Source: Brachybacterium subflavum
GTDB lineage: Bacteria > Actinomycetota > Actinomycetes > Actinomycetales > Dermabacteraceae
NCBI RefSeq assembly: GCF_009299795.1
Contig: NZ_VIGP01000001.1
Span: forward strand, 795,982 to 859,981
Length of the DNA: 64,000 nt
Reading direction: 5' to 3'
The translations under genes and the position numbers were made by a program. Below, piece by piece: positions 19,021-28,432 of the stretch. Numbering within the stretch: the first letter of the stretch is position 1; each line of letters begins with the position of its first letter. Below the pieces are notes generated by a model, which saw nothing but the letters and a program-made list of their open reading frames with translations, did no database searches and was not told where the DNA came from.

Positions 19021-19536
19021 ATGTCGCAGGCCTACCACGCCGATTCCTCCGATCTCGTGACGAAGGAGGTCCTCGACTGGGAGCTGTTCGGGACCGCGTC
19101 CCGGGAGCTCGCGCAGACCATCGCCGACTCGGGCTTCGATCCCGAGATCGTGATCGCGGTCGCGCGCGGGGGCCTGCTGCCCGCCGGCTCGCTCTCCTAC
19201 GCCCTGGGGCTCAAGCTGGCCGACGCGATCAACGTCGAGTTCTACACCGACGTCCACGAGACCCTGCCGGATCCGGTGCTGCTGGCGCCGATGCTGGACA
19301 CGGAGTCGATCCAGGGCAAGCGCCTGCTGGTGGTGGACGACGTCGCCGACTCCGGACGCACCCTCGCCCTCGTGCTGAAGCTCCTGCGCGAGATGGGCGC
19401 CGACGCCCGCAGCGCGGTGCTCTACGCGAAGTCCGCCTCCGTGGTCGATCCGGACTTCGTCTGGCGGCGCACCGACGAGTGGATCGTCTTCCCGTGGTCG
19501 GCCGAGCCTCCGGTCACGCCCGCGACCGGGGCCTGA
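19021..19536 (+). CDS. Purine-type phosphoribosyltransferase
   Basis: A 171-residue type I PRTase. The PRPP loop LLVVDDVADSGRTL lies near residues 101-114, with IVIAVARGGLLPAG near 43-56 and a C-terminal WIVFPW strand typical of xanthine/hypoxanthine-guanine-like members. It should transfer phosphoribosyl from PRPP to a purine base; the exact base is not clear. CAGGAG lies six nt before the ATG, and a TAGCAT hexamer (18979-18984) is a likely -10. It is divergent from fruR. Confidence 0.85.
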   Translation: MSQAYHADSSDLVTKEVLDWELFGTASRELAQTIADSGFDPEIVIAVARGGLLPAGSLSYALGLKLADAINVEFYTDVHETLPDPVLLAPMLDTESIQGKRLLVVDDVADSGRTLALVLKLLREMGADARSAVLYAKSASVVDPDFVWRRTDEWIVFPWSAEPPVTPATGA

Positions 19537-19569
19537 GTCCCGCCCCATCCGGCTCCGCGCCTGTCCTCC

Positions 19570-19629
19570 CGCGGGCGTCAGACCCGCTGGCGTCGCACCG
19601 CGGGCGTCAGCCCCGCGGGCGTCGCACCG
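19570..19629. repeat. 29-bp tandem duplication spanning the GHL10 stop codon
   Basis: Copy 1 (19570-19598) and copy 2 (19599-19627) match at 27 of 29 positions. The stop codon of the GHL10 gene (19607-19609, minus strand) is in copy 2 and a second, in-register stop triplet is in copy 1. Confidence 0.88.
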
Positions 19630-21193
19630 TCGAGGGGCCGCTCTGGCGCCAGGTGCGGTCGAGTGCCGTCACCGCGTACCAGCCGCGTGCCTCCGCGCCC
19701 GTGTGCGTGTACTGCTGGACGCTCTGGCCCTCGTCGGCCCGCACCACGGCGACGAGGTTCCGCGCATCCGCGAGATCCCGGCTCGTCACGTGCGGTGAGC
19801 GCAGGCGCCAGACGGCGAAGCTGGTCGCCTCCCCGGTGAAGCGCAGCGTGACGCCCCTGCGCGAGGAGCGCACGGACTGCAGGTAGGGCGCGGCGGGCGC
19901 AGTCCCCTCGACGCTCTGGATGACGGGGACGATGGCCGGGTGTGCGAAGCGCTCGCGCACGAGCTGCTTCACCGCGCCGGTCTCGTCATCGCGCATGCTC
20001 GTCGCGCTGAAGCAGACGTATCCCCCGACGGAGCCCAGCTCCCGGCCCAGCTCCACGTGCTCGGAGAGCTCCGCGGGATCCTCGAAGGTGCCGTCGACCG
20101 CCTTGTAGGCCGCTTCGCCCACGAACAGCGCCACCTCGGAGTCCTCCGCGAGGTCCGCCCACCAGCGCACCAGGGTGTCGTAGTCGGCGAGCTCGTGGCC
20201 GATCTGCCAGTAGATCTGCGGGTTGATGTAGTCGACCCAGCCCTGCTGGACCCAGCGCCGGGAGTCGGCGGAGATGATCTCGTACGACTCCGATCCCGCG
20301 GTGTCCGACCCCGCGGGATCGCTCGTGGAGTTCCTCCAGATGCCGAACGGGCTGATGCCGAAGCGCACATGCGGCTTCTCGCCGCGGATCCTCTCGTGCA
20401 TCTCGCTCACCAGCAGGTCGACGTTCTCCCGCCGCCAGTCCTCGATCGAGGAGGAGCCGTCGCCATAGCGCTCGAAGGTCCCGGCGTCCGGCAGCTCCTC
20501 GCCCTCGACCGGGTAGGGGTAGAAGTAGTCGTCGAAGTGCACGCCGTCGACGTCGTAGCGGGAGACGGCGTCCATCATCGCGTCCTGCACGAAAGCGCGG
20601 ACCGCGGGGACGCCCGGGTCGTAGTACAGCTTGCCTCCGTAGGAGAAGGACCAGTCCTCGTGGGTGCGCGCGGGATGGTCCTCGACGAGGTCGGCGGGGT
20701 CGTCGCTGTTCATCGACACCCGGTAGGGATTGAACCAGGCGTGGTACTCGAGGCCCCGGCTGTGGGCGGCGTCGATCTGGAAGGCGAGCGGATCGTATCC
20801 GGGGTCCTTGCCCTGGGTGCCCGTGAGCCACGTCGACCAGGGCTCGAAGGACGAGGGCCAGAACGCGTCGGCCGTCGGCCGCACCTGGGAGATGACCGCG
20901 TTCATGCCGAGGTCCTGGGCCAGATCGAGCCAGGCGAGGTACTCGTGCTTCTGCTCGAGTGCGCTCAGCCCTGTTCTCGAGGGCCAGTCGATGTTGTCGA
21001 CCGCGGCGATCCACAGGGCCCGGAACTCGCGCACCGGCGCGCTGTCGTGCCCACGGTCGTGCCGCTTTCCGTGCCCGGCGGGGGCTGCGGTGCCCTCGGC
21101 CCGGGCGGAGCCCGCGCCGAGGGCGACGGCGGCGCTGCCGGCGGCGGCACCGGTGGACGCGCGGAGGAGCGATCGGCGGGCGAGGGGTTCCAC
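19607..21193 (-). CDS. Tat-exported GHL10 family glycoside hydrolase-like protein
   Basis: A 528-residue secreted protein. The N-terminus (LARRSLLRASTGAAAGSAAVALGAGSARAEG in two halves) is a twin-arginine signal with R6-R7 and an A-x-A cleavage site near residue 33. The catalytic domain starts at EFRALWIAAVDNIDWPS and continues through GMNAVISQVRPTADAFWPS, YHAWFNPYRVS, and VDGVHFDDYFYPYP, which match GHL10 (DUF187, PF02638), a family likely acting on cell-wall glycans. Residues after about 440 form a small beta domain. The GTG at 21193 has CAGGAGG upstream. Substrate is not determinable here. Confidence 0.86.
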   Translation of the reverse strand: MEPLARRSLLRASTGAAAGSAAVALGAGSARAEGTAAPAGHGKRHDRGHDSAPVREFRALWIAAVDNIDWPSRTGLSALEQKHEYLAWLDLAQDLGMNAVISQVRPTADAFWPSSFEPWSTWLTGTQGKDPGYDPLAFQIDAAHSRGLEYHAWFNPYRVSMNSDDPADLVEDHPARTHEDWSFSYGGKLYYDPGVPAVRAFVQDAMMDAVSRYDVDGVHFDDYFYPYPVEGEELPDAGTFERYGDGSSSIEDWRRENVDLLVSEMHERIRGEKPHVRFGISPFGIWRNSTSDPAGSDTAGSESYEIISADSRRWVQQGWVDYINPQIYWQIGHELADYDTLVRWWADLAEDSEVALFVGEAAYKAVDGTFEDPAELSEHVELGRELGSVGGYVCFSATSMRDDETGAVKQLVRERFAHPAIVPVIQSVEGTAPAAPYLQSVRSSRRGVTLRFTGEATSFAVWRLRSPHVTSRDLADARNLVAVVRADEGQSVQQYTHTGAEARGWYAVTALDRTWRQSGPSTVRRPRG

Positions 21194-21401
21194 GGGGCCT
21201 CCTGAGGCGGGAGAGGGGAGCGCGAGTGCATGCGCGGACCGGCGAGCCGATCGCGCGCTGGGGACGGAGCTCGAGCGCGCTCCACGCTCCCATGTCAGCA
21301 CGTCCGTGGCAAGCGTCACACGCGGCGGGCCCGCGGCCACGGGTTCCGCCACGAGCGCACGGGGCTTCCCCCGACGCCCGCCAGGTGCCAGTGTGGGGCG
21401 T

Positions 21402-22046
21402 ATGAAGATCACACTCATCGGAGGACATGGCAAGGTCGCGCTGCTCGCCGAGCCGCTGCTCGTCACGGCGGGGCACGAGGTGCGCGCGGTCATCCGCGAT
21501 CCGGACCAGGTGGCCGACATCGAGGCGACCGGAGCGGGAGCCGTCGTCATCGACATCGAGCGCCTGGACGAGGAGGGCTGGAAGGATCTCATCGCGGATT
21601 CCGACGCCGTCGTCTGGACGGCCGGCGCCGGCGGCGGGGATCCGGAGCGCACGTACGCGGTGGACCGCGACGGCGCGATCGCCTCGATGGACGCCGCCGC
21701 GCGCGCAGGCGCCCGCCGGTACGTCATGGTCAGCTACTTCGGCGCCGGGCCCGACCACGGGGTCGACCCGGGCAACGGCTTCTTCGCCTACGCGGAGTCC
21801 AAGGCCGCGGCCGACGAGCACCTGCGCGGCACCGACCTGGACTGGACGATCCTCGGCCCGAGCGGCCTCACCCTCGAGGAGCCCAGCGGCAGGATCGACG
21901 TGGAGGCCGCGGAGAGCGGCACGGTCAGCCGTGCGAACGTCGCCCAGGTGATCGCCGCAGTGATCGACCGTCCCGAGACCTTCGGCCGGTTCGTGCAGTT
22001 CAACGACGGCGACACGCCGATCGCCGAGGCCGTCGCGGGGATCTGA
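21402..22046 (+). CDS. NAD(P)H-binding SDR-like (atypical SDR5) protein
   Basis: A 214-residue Rossmann protein. It begins with the modified dinucleotide motif MKITLIGGHGKVALLAEPL and has RYVMVSYFGA and FFAYAESKAAADEHLRGTDLDWTILGPSGL, the lysine-bearing segment of NmrA/YtfG-type atypical SDRs. These act as NAD(P)H-dependent reductases or redox sensors; the substrate is unknown. No clear Shine-Dalgarno site precedes the ATG. A large hairpin follows. Confidence 0.85.
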   Translation: MKITLIGGHGKVALLAEPLLVTAGHEVRAVIRDPDQVADIEATGAGAVVIDIERLDEEGWKDLIADSDAVVWTAGAGGGDPERTYAVDRDGAIASMDAAARAGARRYVMVSYFGAGPDHGVDPGNGFFAYAESKAAADEHLRGTDLDWTILGPSGLTLEEPSGRIDVEAAESGTVSRANVAQVIAAVIDRPETFGRFVQFNDGDTPIAEAVAGI

Positions 22047-22083
22047 GGCCCCGCGCGGGCCGGCACCGAGCACGTCGGACGCG

Positions 22084-22129
22084 AGCGGCCCGCGGACCCC
22101 GGGCAGTCGCCTGGGGCCCGCGGGCCGCT
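22084..22129. terminator. Convergent terminator hairpin after the SDR gene
   Basis: AGCGGCCCGCGG (22084-22095) pairs with CCGCGGGCCGCT (22118-22129), and the inner arms (CCCCGGGC, GCCTGGGG) extend the stem imperfectly. It lies between the converging SDR and DUF808 genes. Confidence 0.7.
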
Positions 22130-22195
22130 TCCGTGCGCGGCACCGCCGCACGGCGCCGGCGCCGACGCTCCCGGGTGCGGGGCGACGCCGAGGGC

Positions 22196-23168
22196 TCAGG
22201 CCGCCTCGCCCCGCCTCCCGCGGAGGCGGGGCGACGATCCGCACCACGAGCAGCACGAGGGCGCCGACGACGAGCCCGAGCAGCATCGAGCAGAGGGTCG
22301 CGCCGAGCCAGCCGACCGCGCCGCCGATCCCGGGGATCCGCGCGAGCAGCTCCTCGAGATGGTGCACCCAGGCGTAGGGGACCTCCATGCCGAGCTCGTG
22401 GGTTCCCTCGAGCAGGATGTGCCCGCCCACCCAGAGCATGGCTGCCATCCCCACGTAGCTGATCACCGTCATCACGTGCGGCATGGCCGCGACCAGCCCG
22501 CGCCCCATGCGCTGGGCGGCGGGGGAGTCGCGTCGGGCCATCGCCAGGCCCATGTCGTCCATCTTCACGAGGAGGCCGACGGCACCGTAGACGAGCGCGG
22601 TCAGCGCGATGCCGACGACGATCAGCACCGCGGTGCGCAGCAGGAACGGCTGGTCGGCGACGGTGTTGAGAGAGATCACCATGATCTCCGCCGAGAGGAT
22701 GAGGTCCGTGCGCACGGCGCCCTTGACGATCCCGTCCTCGGCGGCGCCGTCCTGCTCGGACGAGGGCGCCCCGGAGCCGGCCCCGTGCCCGCTCGTGTCG
22801 TCGTGCCCGTGCGGGTGGACGAGCTCCCAGATCTTCTCCGCCCCTTCGAAGCACAGGAAGGTGCCGCCGAGCATGAGGATCGGCGTGAGCGCCCAGGGGG
22901 CGAGCCAGGACAGCAGCAGGGCGACCGGCAGGGTGATGAGGAGCTTGTTGACGAGCGAGCCGCGGGCGATCCGCCACACGATCGGCAGCTCCCGTCGGGG
23001 CTCGAGCCCCCGCACGTACTGCGGGGTGACGGCGGCGTCGTCGACCACGACGCCCACGGCCTTCGCGCTCGTGCGCGCCGAGGCGGCCGCGACGTCGTCC
23101 GCGCTGGCTGCTGCCATCTTGGCCATCGCGGCCACGTCGTCCAGGAGTGCTGCGAGTCCGCCGGCCAT
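22196..23168 (-). CDS. DUF808 (YedI-like) membrane protein, 3' end apparently frameshifted
   Basis: The N-terminus MAGGLAALLDDVAAMAKMAA, VDDAAVTPQYV, FEGAEKIWEL, TDLILSAEIMVISLN and VMTVISYVGMAAMLWVGGHI are clear DUF808 landmarks, with about six membrane helices. Family members end shortly after the last helix (here VVGALVLLVVRIV). In this sequence the frame has no stop there and stays open, antisense, far into the next genes. A TGA at 22196-22198 lies in another frame just past a perfect 13-bp hairpin (22206-22234). A one-base indel in that hairpin, either real or from sequencing, would restore a normal C-terminus; the span to 22196 is 973 nt, one base more than a multiple of three. Function of the family is unknown. 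Confidence 0.75.
22206..22234. terminator. Perfect 13-bp hairpin at the DUF808 3' end
   Basis: TCGCCCCGCCTCC (22206-22218) and GGAGGCGGGGCGA (22222-22234) pair with a 3-nt loop. It marks the site of the apparent frameshift; such structures also provoke sequencing compressions. Confidence 0.75.
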
Positions 23169-23366
23169 GGTCCGCCTCTCTGTCGGGGGCTCCGCCGGGA
23201 TCGCGTCGTGCGTCCCCGAGCGCGCTCACAGTACCGGGGAATGCGGCATCGCACCCGGGAGGGGCGCGCCGCAGCGGGGCATCGCCCCTGGACATAGGGT
23301 GTGAGGGCCGCCCGGCGGTTCCCGGGCGGTGATGAGTTCGGGAGCGCACGAGGAGGGAAGGTACCC

Positions 23367-24524
23367 ATGACGTCGCTGCGGCAGTGGGCCGCCGTGATCG
23401 CACTGGCCGTGGGGATCTTCATCCTCATCACGATCGAGGAGCTGCCGATCGGCGTCCTCAGCGTGATGGCCCCCGATCTCGGCGTGAGCGAGGGCGTGGG
23501 CGGTCTGGCCGTCACGGTCCCGGGCGTGCTCGCCGGTGCCATCGCGATGCTGACGCCGGTGATCGTGGGAAGCCTCGATCGACGGCTCGTGCTCGTGATC
23601 GCCCTGCTCAGCGTCGTCGTCTCGTGCGCGCTCAGCGTGGTCGCGCCGAGCTTCGCCGTGCTGCTGATCGCGCGGCTGTTCGCGGGCGTCTCGATCGGCC
23701 TCTACTGGGCGGTGCTCGCGATCGTCGCGCTCGCGCAGATGCCGCCCGCGCGCTCCTCGCGCGCGCTGACCGTCGCCTTCAGCGGCGCGGGCGCCGCGCT
23801 CGTCCTCGGGGTGCCGGTCGCATCCTGGATCGGCACGCATCTGGGGTGGCGCACGTCCTTCGCCGTGGTGGGAGCGGCTGCGCTCGTGGTCGCCGTGCTC
23901 CTGGCCGTGCTCGTCGCGCCCGTGGGCACCAGTGCACCGGTCTCCCTGCGGATGATGGGTCGCGCCGCCCGCTCGCGCGGCGTGCGCCATGCCCTCGGAC
24001 TGACCGCCCTGGTGATCACCGCGCAGTTCATCACGTACAGCTATGTGAGCCCACTGCTGCACATGCGCGCCGGCGTGCCCTACACCCGCATCGGGATCAT
24101 GCTCCTGGCCTTCGGCATCGCGGGCCTGATAGGGAACTTCGCCGTGGGGATCCTGCTGCGGCGCAGCGCCCCTCTCGGCGTCCTGGTGATCGCCGCGGGA
24201 CTCGCGCTCGCCCTCCTCGGGCTTCTCCTCGTGACCTCGAGCGCGACCGCGCTCGTGGTGATGCCGCTCTGGGGGCTGTTCGCCGGTGCGGTCTCCGTGA
24301 CCGTGCAGGCGTTCGTCGGCTCGGAGGCCCGCGAGGTCGTCGAGGAGGGGACCGCGCTGAACAGCGCCGCCTTCAATGTGTCCATCGCTCTCGGCGCGCT
24401 GATCGGCGGGCGGATCCTCGACCTGGCAGGACAGGAGGCGATGATCGGGACCTCCGTCGTGATGATCGCGATCGCCCTCGTCATCCTGGTGCGCTACATG
24501 CGCACCACGCCCACCCACGTCTGA
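23367..24524 (+). CDS. MFS transporter, AraJ/drug-efflux type
   Basis: A 385-residue major facilitator protein with about twelve membrane helices. The N-terminal helix ends in ITIEELPIGVLSVMAPDLGVSEG, matching the sugar-efflux/AraJ-YdhP group (DHA1) where the usual phrase is T-E-x-x-P-x-G-L-L. Loop 2-3 carries SLDRRLVLV. Substrate cannot be read from sequence. GGAGGGAAGG precedes the ATG by a few bases. A TAGGGT (23295-23300) is a probable -10, and a CCGCCCGG/CCGGGCGG hairpin (23308-23329) lies in the leader. Confidence 0.87.
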   Translation: MTSLRQWAAVIALAVGIFILITIEELPIGVLSVMAPDLGVSEGVGGLAVTVPGVLAGAIAMLTPVIVGSLDRRLVLVIALLSVVVSCALSVVAPSFAVLLIARLFAGVSIGLYWAVLAIVALAQMPPARSSRALTVAFSGAGAALVLGVPVASWIGTHLGWRTSFAVVGAAALVVAVLLAVLVAPVGTSAPVSLRMMGRAARSRGVRHALGLTALVITAQFITYSYVSPLLHMRAGVPYTRIGIMLLAFGIAGLIGNFAVGILLRRSAPLGVLVIAAGLALALLGLLLVTSSATALVVMPLWGLFAGAVSVTVQAFVGSEAREVVEEGTALNSAAFNVSIALGALIGGRILDLAGQEAMIGTSVVMIAIALVILVRYMRTTPTHV

Positions 24525-24532
24525 GGGACCGC

Positions 24533-24814
24533 TCAGCCTGCGATGCGGAAGCCGCTCGTCCCGCGCGGATCGGCGTCGCGCACCTCGGTCCCGCTCACCC
24601 GGGCGCTCGGCGGTCCCTCGGCGAGCCACTCGAGCATCCGGTCGACGGCCTCGGCGGGCCCCTCGACATCGGCCTCGACGGTGCCGTTCAGGAGGTTGCG
24701 CACGGTGCCCGTGACACCCAGGTCCTGCGCGGCGTCCGCCGCGGCCCAGCGGAATCCGACGCCCTGCACGCGTCCGCTCACACGCACCACCCGCCGGATG
24801 ACCTTCTCGTCCAT
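24533..24814 (-). CDS. Acylphosphatase
   Basis: A 93-residue enzyme hydrolysing acyl phosphates. The signature VSGRVQGVGFRWAA carries the phosphate-binding loop and catalytic Arg, and the catalytic Asn is in VRNLLNGTVE. The C-terminus is TSGFRIAG, close to the usual F-x-I. GAGGAGGA four nt before the ATG fixes the start. It converges on the MFS gene, with 8 nt between stop codons. Confidence 0.95.
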   Translation of the reverse strand: MDEKVIRRVVRVSGRVQGVGFRWAAADAAQDLGVTGTVRNLLNGTVEADVEGPAEAVDRMLEWLAEGPPSARVSGTEVRDADPRGTSGFRIAG

Positions 24815-24947
24815 GGCTCCTCCTCGTGCCCGTCGACCGCTGCGGCCAGGATGAGAAGACCCTAACGTCACCGCAGGCCCGGGAATCGAGAGCAGTGGTT
24901 ACGGTGGTTGGCGTACGACCACGGCACAGACCCCAGGGAGGAACATC

Positions 24948-25697
24948 ATGGCTCGTCGCATCCGTCGCACGGCAGCGCTCCTGGCGACCGGGATCCTCGC
25001 CGCGGCCGCCCTCGGCGCCTGCGGAGGTCCCGAGGACGACGCCGCGGAGAGCGGCTCCTCGCAGTCCACCGACCAGGGCGGCGGGTCCTCCGCCTCCGAC
25101 TCCGGCGGCACCTCATCGGACACCGGCGGCGCGTCCGACGGCGGGAGCGACGGGTCCGACGCGGGCGGAGGCGACGCGTCGGGCGGAGGCGACGCCTCGG
25201 ACGGAGGCGACGACAGTGCGGGCGGCAGCGGGACCGTGAGCTCGCAGCCGGCCCCCGACGCGGACCTGCGCGAGGTCGCCTTCCCCGTGGACGCGCAGAA
25301 GGCCGTCGACCTCGCCGCCGACGAGGCGGGCGACGGCACCGTCCACGCGGTCGAGCTGGACCACGACTCGAAGGACGACGCCTGGCAGTACGACGTCAAG
25401 ATCCTCGCCGGCGAGCAGGACCACGAGGTCACGATCGACCCCGTGAGCGGAAAGGTCGTGCACTCCGAGCAGGAGCACACGGACGACACCGAGAAGGCCA
25501 TCGACCTCTCCGATCCGATGACCTTCGACCAGGCGCTCGAGTCCGCCTCGAAGAAGGCCGACGGGCCCCTGCGCAGCTGGAAGCTCGAGTGGGACGACGG
25601 GCACCGCGCCTACCAGTTCGACATCGGATCGCAGCACGAGACCGACGAGGTCACCGTCGACGTCGACAGCGGCAGGGTGAGCGTCGACGCCGACTGA
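24948..25697 (+). CDS. PepSY-domain lipoprotein
   Basis: A 249-residue exported protein. Residues 1-25 are a lipoprotein signal (RRIRRTAALLATGILAAAA, lipobox LGAC, lipidation at Cys25). Residues about 26-95 are a disordered Ser/Gly/Asp-rich spacer with imperfect repeats. The rest holds two PepSY-like units, each ending in a D-x-x-S/D-G-K/R-V strand (IDPVSGKVV and VDVDSGRVS). Such proteins sit outside the membrane and may modulate peptidases. GGGAGGA lies six nt before the ATG and a TACGGT farther upstream may be the -10. Confidence 0.85.
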   Translation: MARRIRRTAALLATGILAAAALGACGGPEDDAAESGSSQSTDQGGGSSASDSGGTSSDTGGASDGGSDGSDAGGGDASGGGDASDGGDDSAGGSGTVSSQPAPDADLREVAFPVDAQKAVDLAADEAGDGTVHAVELDHDSKDDAWQYDVKILAGEQDHEVTIDPVSGKVVHSEQEHTDDTEKAIDLSDPMTFDQALESASKKADGPLRSWKLEWDDGHRAYQFDIGSQHETDEVTVDVDSGRVSVDAD

Positions 25698-25800
25698 TCC
25701 CATGCCGTGCCGGCATCCAGGAAGATCGGTGCGACGCGATCGGCGCCTGCGAGGAGGAGCTCGTCCAGTCCGGCCCCTCCGGGCGTGATCCGGCGAGATT

Positions 25801-28302
25801 TCACCCGTTGTCGCCGCCGGTGTCAGCCGTGACGGTGCCCTTCGCCGCCTCCGACTCGTCAGCGTTGTCGTCCCACTGCCAGGTCGCGACCTCGGGATGG
25901 TCCGCGCCCTGGGTGTACGCGTACTCGCGTGCCCGGATGCGGGAGTCGACCATCCGCTGGCGCAGGCCGGCGAAGCGGGTTCCCAGGCCGTCGACCCGAT
26001 CGATCGCGTCGATCACCAGGTGGTAGCGGTCCATGTCGTTGCGCATGAGCATGTCGAAGGGCGTCGTGGTCGTGCCCTCCTCCTTGTAGCCGCGCACGTG
26101 GATCCGTGAGGCGCGATCGTGGCGGTAGCTCAGACGGTGGATCAGCCACGGATAGCCGTGATAGGCGAAGACGACGGGGGAGGACTCGCCGAAGATCCCG
26201 TCGAACTCCCTCTCCGAGAGACCGTGCGGATGCTCCGAGTCGTGCTGCAGGCGCATCAGGTCCACCACGTTGACCACCCGCACGCGCAGGTCGGGGATCT
26301 GCTCGCGGAGGATCTTCGCCGCCGCGAGCACCTCGATCGTCGGGATGTCCCCGGCGCAGGCGAGCACGACGTCGGGCTCCTCGCCCTCGACCTCGGTGCC
26401 TGCCCACTCCCAGATGCCCAGGCCGCGCGTGCAGTGGACGATCGCCTCGTCCATGCTCAGCCACTGCGGTCCCGGCTGCTTGCCCGCGACGACCACGTTC
26501 ACGTACTGGCGCGAGCGGAGGCAGTGGTCGTAGGTGGACAGCAGCGTGTTGGCGTCCGGCGGCAGGTAGACCCGCACGATCTCGGCCTTCTTGTTGACCA
26601 TGTGGTCGATGAATCCCGGGTCCTGATGGGAGAAGCCGTTGTGGTCCTGGCGCCACACGTGGGAGCTCAGCAGGTAGTTGAGCGAGGCCAGCGGCCGGCG
26701 CCACTCGAGCTCGTTCGTCACCTTCAGCCACTTCGCGTGCTGGTTCACCATCGAGTCGACGATGTGGATGAAGGCCTCGTAGGAGTTGAACAGCCCGTGC
26801 CTGCCGGTGAGGAGGTAGCCCTCGAGCCACCCCTGGCACTGGTGCTCGCTGAGCACCTCGATGACGCGGCCGCTGCGGGCCAGGTGCTCCTCGTCGTCGT
26901 CCGCCACGAACTGCGCGTTCCACTGCTTGTCGGTGGCCTCGTAGACGGACTGAAGACGGTTGGACGCGGTCTCGTCGGGTCCGAAGATGCGGAAGTTCTC
27001 GGGATTGGCCTCGATCACGTCCCTCAGCCAGTCACCCAGCACGCGCGTGGCCTCCGAGGTCGTCGCCCCGGGGCGCGGGACGTCGACCGCATGCTCGCGG
27101 AAGTCGGGCAGGCGCAGCGCCCGCAGCACGGAGCCGCCGTTGGTCACCGGGTTCGCCGACATCCGCCGGGTCCCGGCGGGTGCGGTGTCCGCGTACTCCT
27201 CGCGCAGCCGCCCCTGGTCGTCGAACAGCTCCTCGGGTCGGTAGGAGCGCAGCCACGAGTCCAGGACCGCGAGATGCTCATCGGTGTCGCGGGCGTTGGC
27301 CAATGGCACCTGATGGGCCCGCCACGACCCCTCTGACTTCTTGCCGTCGATCTCCGCGGGCCCGGTCCATCCCTTCGGCGTGCGGAAGACGATCATCGGC
27401 CAGGTGGGCCGCTCGGGCTCCCGTCCCGCGGCGTCGTCCTCGGCAGCCTTCGCCTTGATCTCCGCGATGCGGTCCAGGGCCGTATCGAGCACCTCGGCGA
27501 AGCGCCTGTGCGCCGAGAGCGGATCCTCGTCGTCGAAGCCGCCGGTGAAGAACAGCGGCTCATGGCCGTAGCCGCGCATGAGGGCGGCGAGCTCGTCGTC
27601 GCCGATGCGCGCCAGCACCGTGGGGTTCGCGATCTTGTACCCGTTGAGGTGGAGCACGGGGAGCACCACGCCATCGGTGAGGGGATTGGTGAACTTGTTG
27701 CTGTGCCACGACGTGGCCAGCGGTCCGGTCTCGGCCTCTCCATCGCCGACCACGGTGAACGCGAGGAGCCCTGGGTTGTCGAGGACGGCGCCGTAGGCGT
27801 GCGAGAGCGAGTAGCCGAGCTCGCCGCCCTCGTGGATCGACCCCGGGGTCTCCGGCGCCGCATGGGACGGGATCCCGCCGGGGAACGAGAACTGGGTGAA
27901 CAGGCGGCGCATGCCGGCCTCGTCCTCGGTGACCGAAGGGTAGGTCTCCGTGTACGTGTGCTCGAGGTACCCCGCGGCGACCACACCGGGCCCGCCGTGG
28001 CCGGGACCGGTCACGTACATCGCGTCGAGATCGCGCTGGCGGATCGCCCGGTTCATGTGCGCGTACAGGAAGGTGAGTCCGGGGGTCGTGCCCCAGTGGC
28101 CGAGCAGGCGGGGCTTCACGTGCTCGCGTGCGAGCGGCGTGCGCAGCAGGGGATTGTCCATCAGGTAGATCTGACCGACGGAGAGATAGTTCGCCGCGCG
28201 CCACCAGCCGTGCAGGCGGAGCAGCTCCTCCTGATCCGGTGCGGTGCCTTCGGCGGCGGGCCAGACTGCGGGCCGGACCGGCTGGGTCGGGGCCTCGTTC
28301 AT
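25801..28302 (-). CDS. xfp: Xylulose-5-phosphate/fructose-6-phosphate phosphoketolase
   Basis: An 833-residue ThDP enzyme that splits xylulose-5-P (and usually fructose-6-P) with phosphate to acetyl phosphate plus a triose or tetrose phosphate. Family motifs are [33 protein letters not shown], the ThDP motif [10 protein letters not shown], and in the C-terminal half [17 protein letters not shown] and [17 protein letters not shown]. Length matches the family. GAGGAGAG precedes the ATG. It offers an acetyl-phosphate route from pentoses alongside the PTS-derived hexose flux. Divergent from ppk2. Confidence 0.96.
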   Translation of the reverse strand: MNEAPTQPVRPAVWPAAEGTAPDQEELLRLHGWWRAANYLSVGQIYLMDNPLLRTPLAREHVKPRLLGHWGTTPGLTFLYAHMNRAIRQRDLDAMYVTGPGHGGPGVVAAGYLEHTYTETYPSVTEDEAGMRRLFTQFSFPGGIPSHAAPETPGSIHEGGELGYSLSHAYGAVLDNPGLLAFTVVGDGEAETGPLATSWHSNKFTNPLTDGVVLPVLHLNGYKIANPTVLARIGDDELAALMRGYGHEPLFFTGGFDDEDPLSAHRRFAEVLDTALDRIAEIKAKAAEDDAAGREPERPTWPMIVFRTPKGWTGPAEIDGKKSEGSWRAHQVPLANARDTDEHLAVLDSWLRSYRPEELFDDQGRLREEYADTAPAGTRRMSANPVTNGGSVLRALRLPDFREHAVDVPRPGATTSEATRVLGDWLRDVIEANPENFRIFGPDETASNRLQSVYEATDKQWNAQFVADDDEEHLARSGRVIEVLSEHQCQGWLEGYLLTGRHGLFNSYEAFIHIVDSMVNQHAKWLKVTNELEWRRPLASLNYLLSSHVWRQDHNGFSHQDPGFIDHMVNKKAEIVRVYLPPDANTLLSTYDHCLRSRQYVNVVVAGKQPGPQWLSMDEAIVHCTRGLGIWEWAGTEVEGEEPDVVLACAGDIPTIEVLAAAKILREQIPDLRVRVVNVVDLMRLQHDSEHPHGLSEREFDGIFGESSPVVFAYHGYPWLIHRLSYRHDRASRIHVRGYKEEGTTTTPFDMLMRNDMDRYHLVIDAIDRVDGLGTRFAGLRQRMVDSRIRAREYAYTQGADHPEVATWQWDDNADESEAAKGTVTADTGGDNG

Positions 28303-28420
28303 GGGACTCTCCTCGTTCCTCGGCGGACCGGACGGATACGTCGTGTGCCCCACGCTAGAGCTGAGGGTGCTCCTGCGGAACCCCTCGGGCCCGGTCCGCG
28401 CCGCGACCCGCGGATCCGAC

Positions 28421-28426
28421 TACGCT
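28421..28426 (+). promoter_or_regulatory. -10 hexamer TACGCT, leaderless ppk2
   Basis: TACGCT is followed by exactly 6 nt (CCGTGC) and the ATG at 28433; no Shine-Dalgarno site is present. Confidence 0.6.
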
Positions 28427-28432
28427 CCGTGC

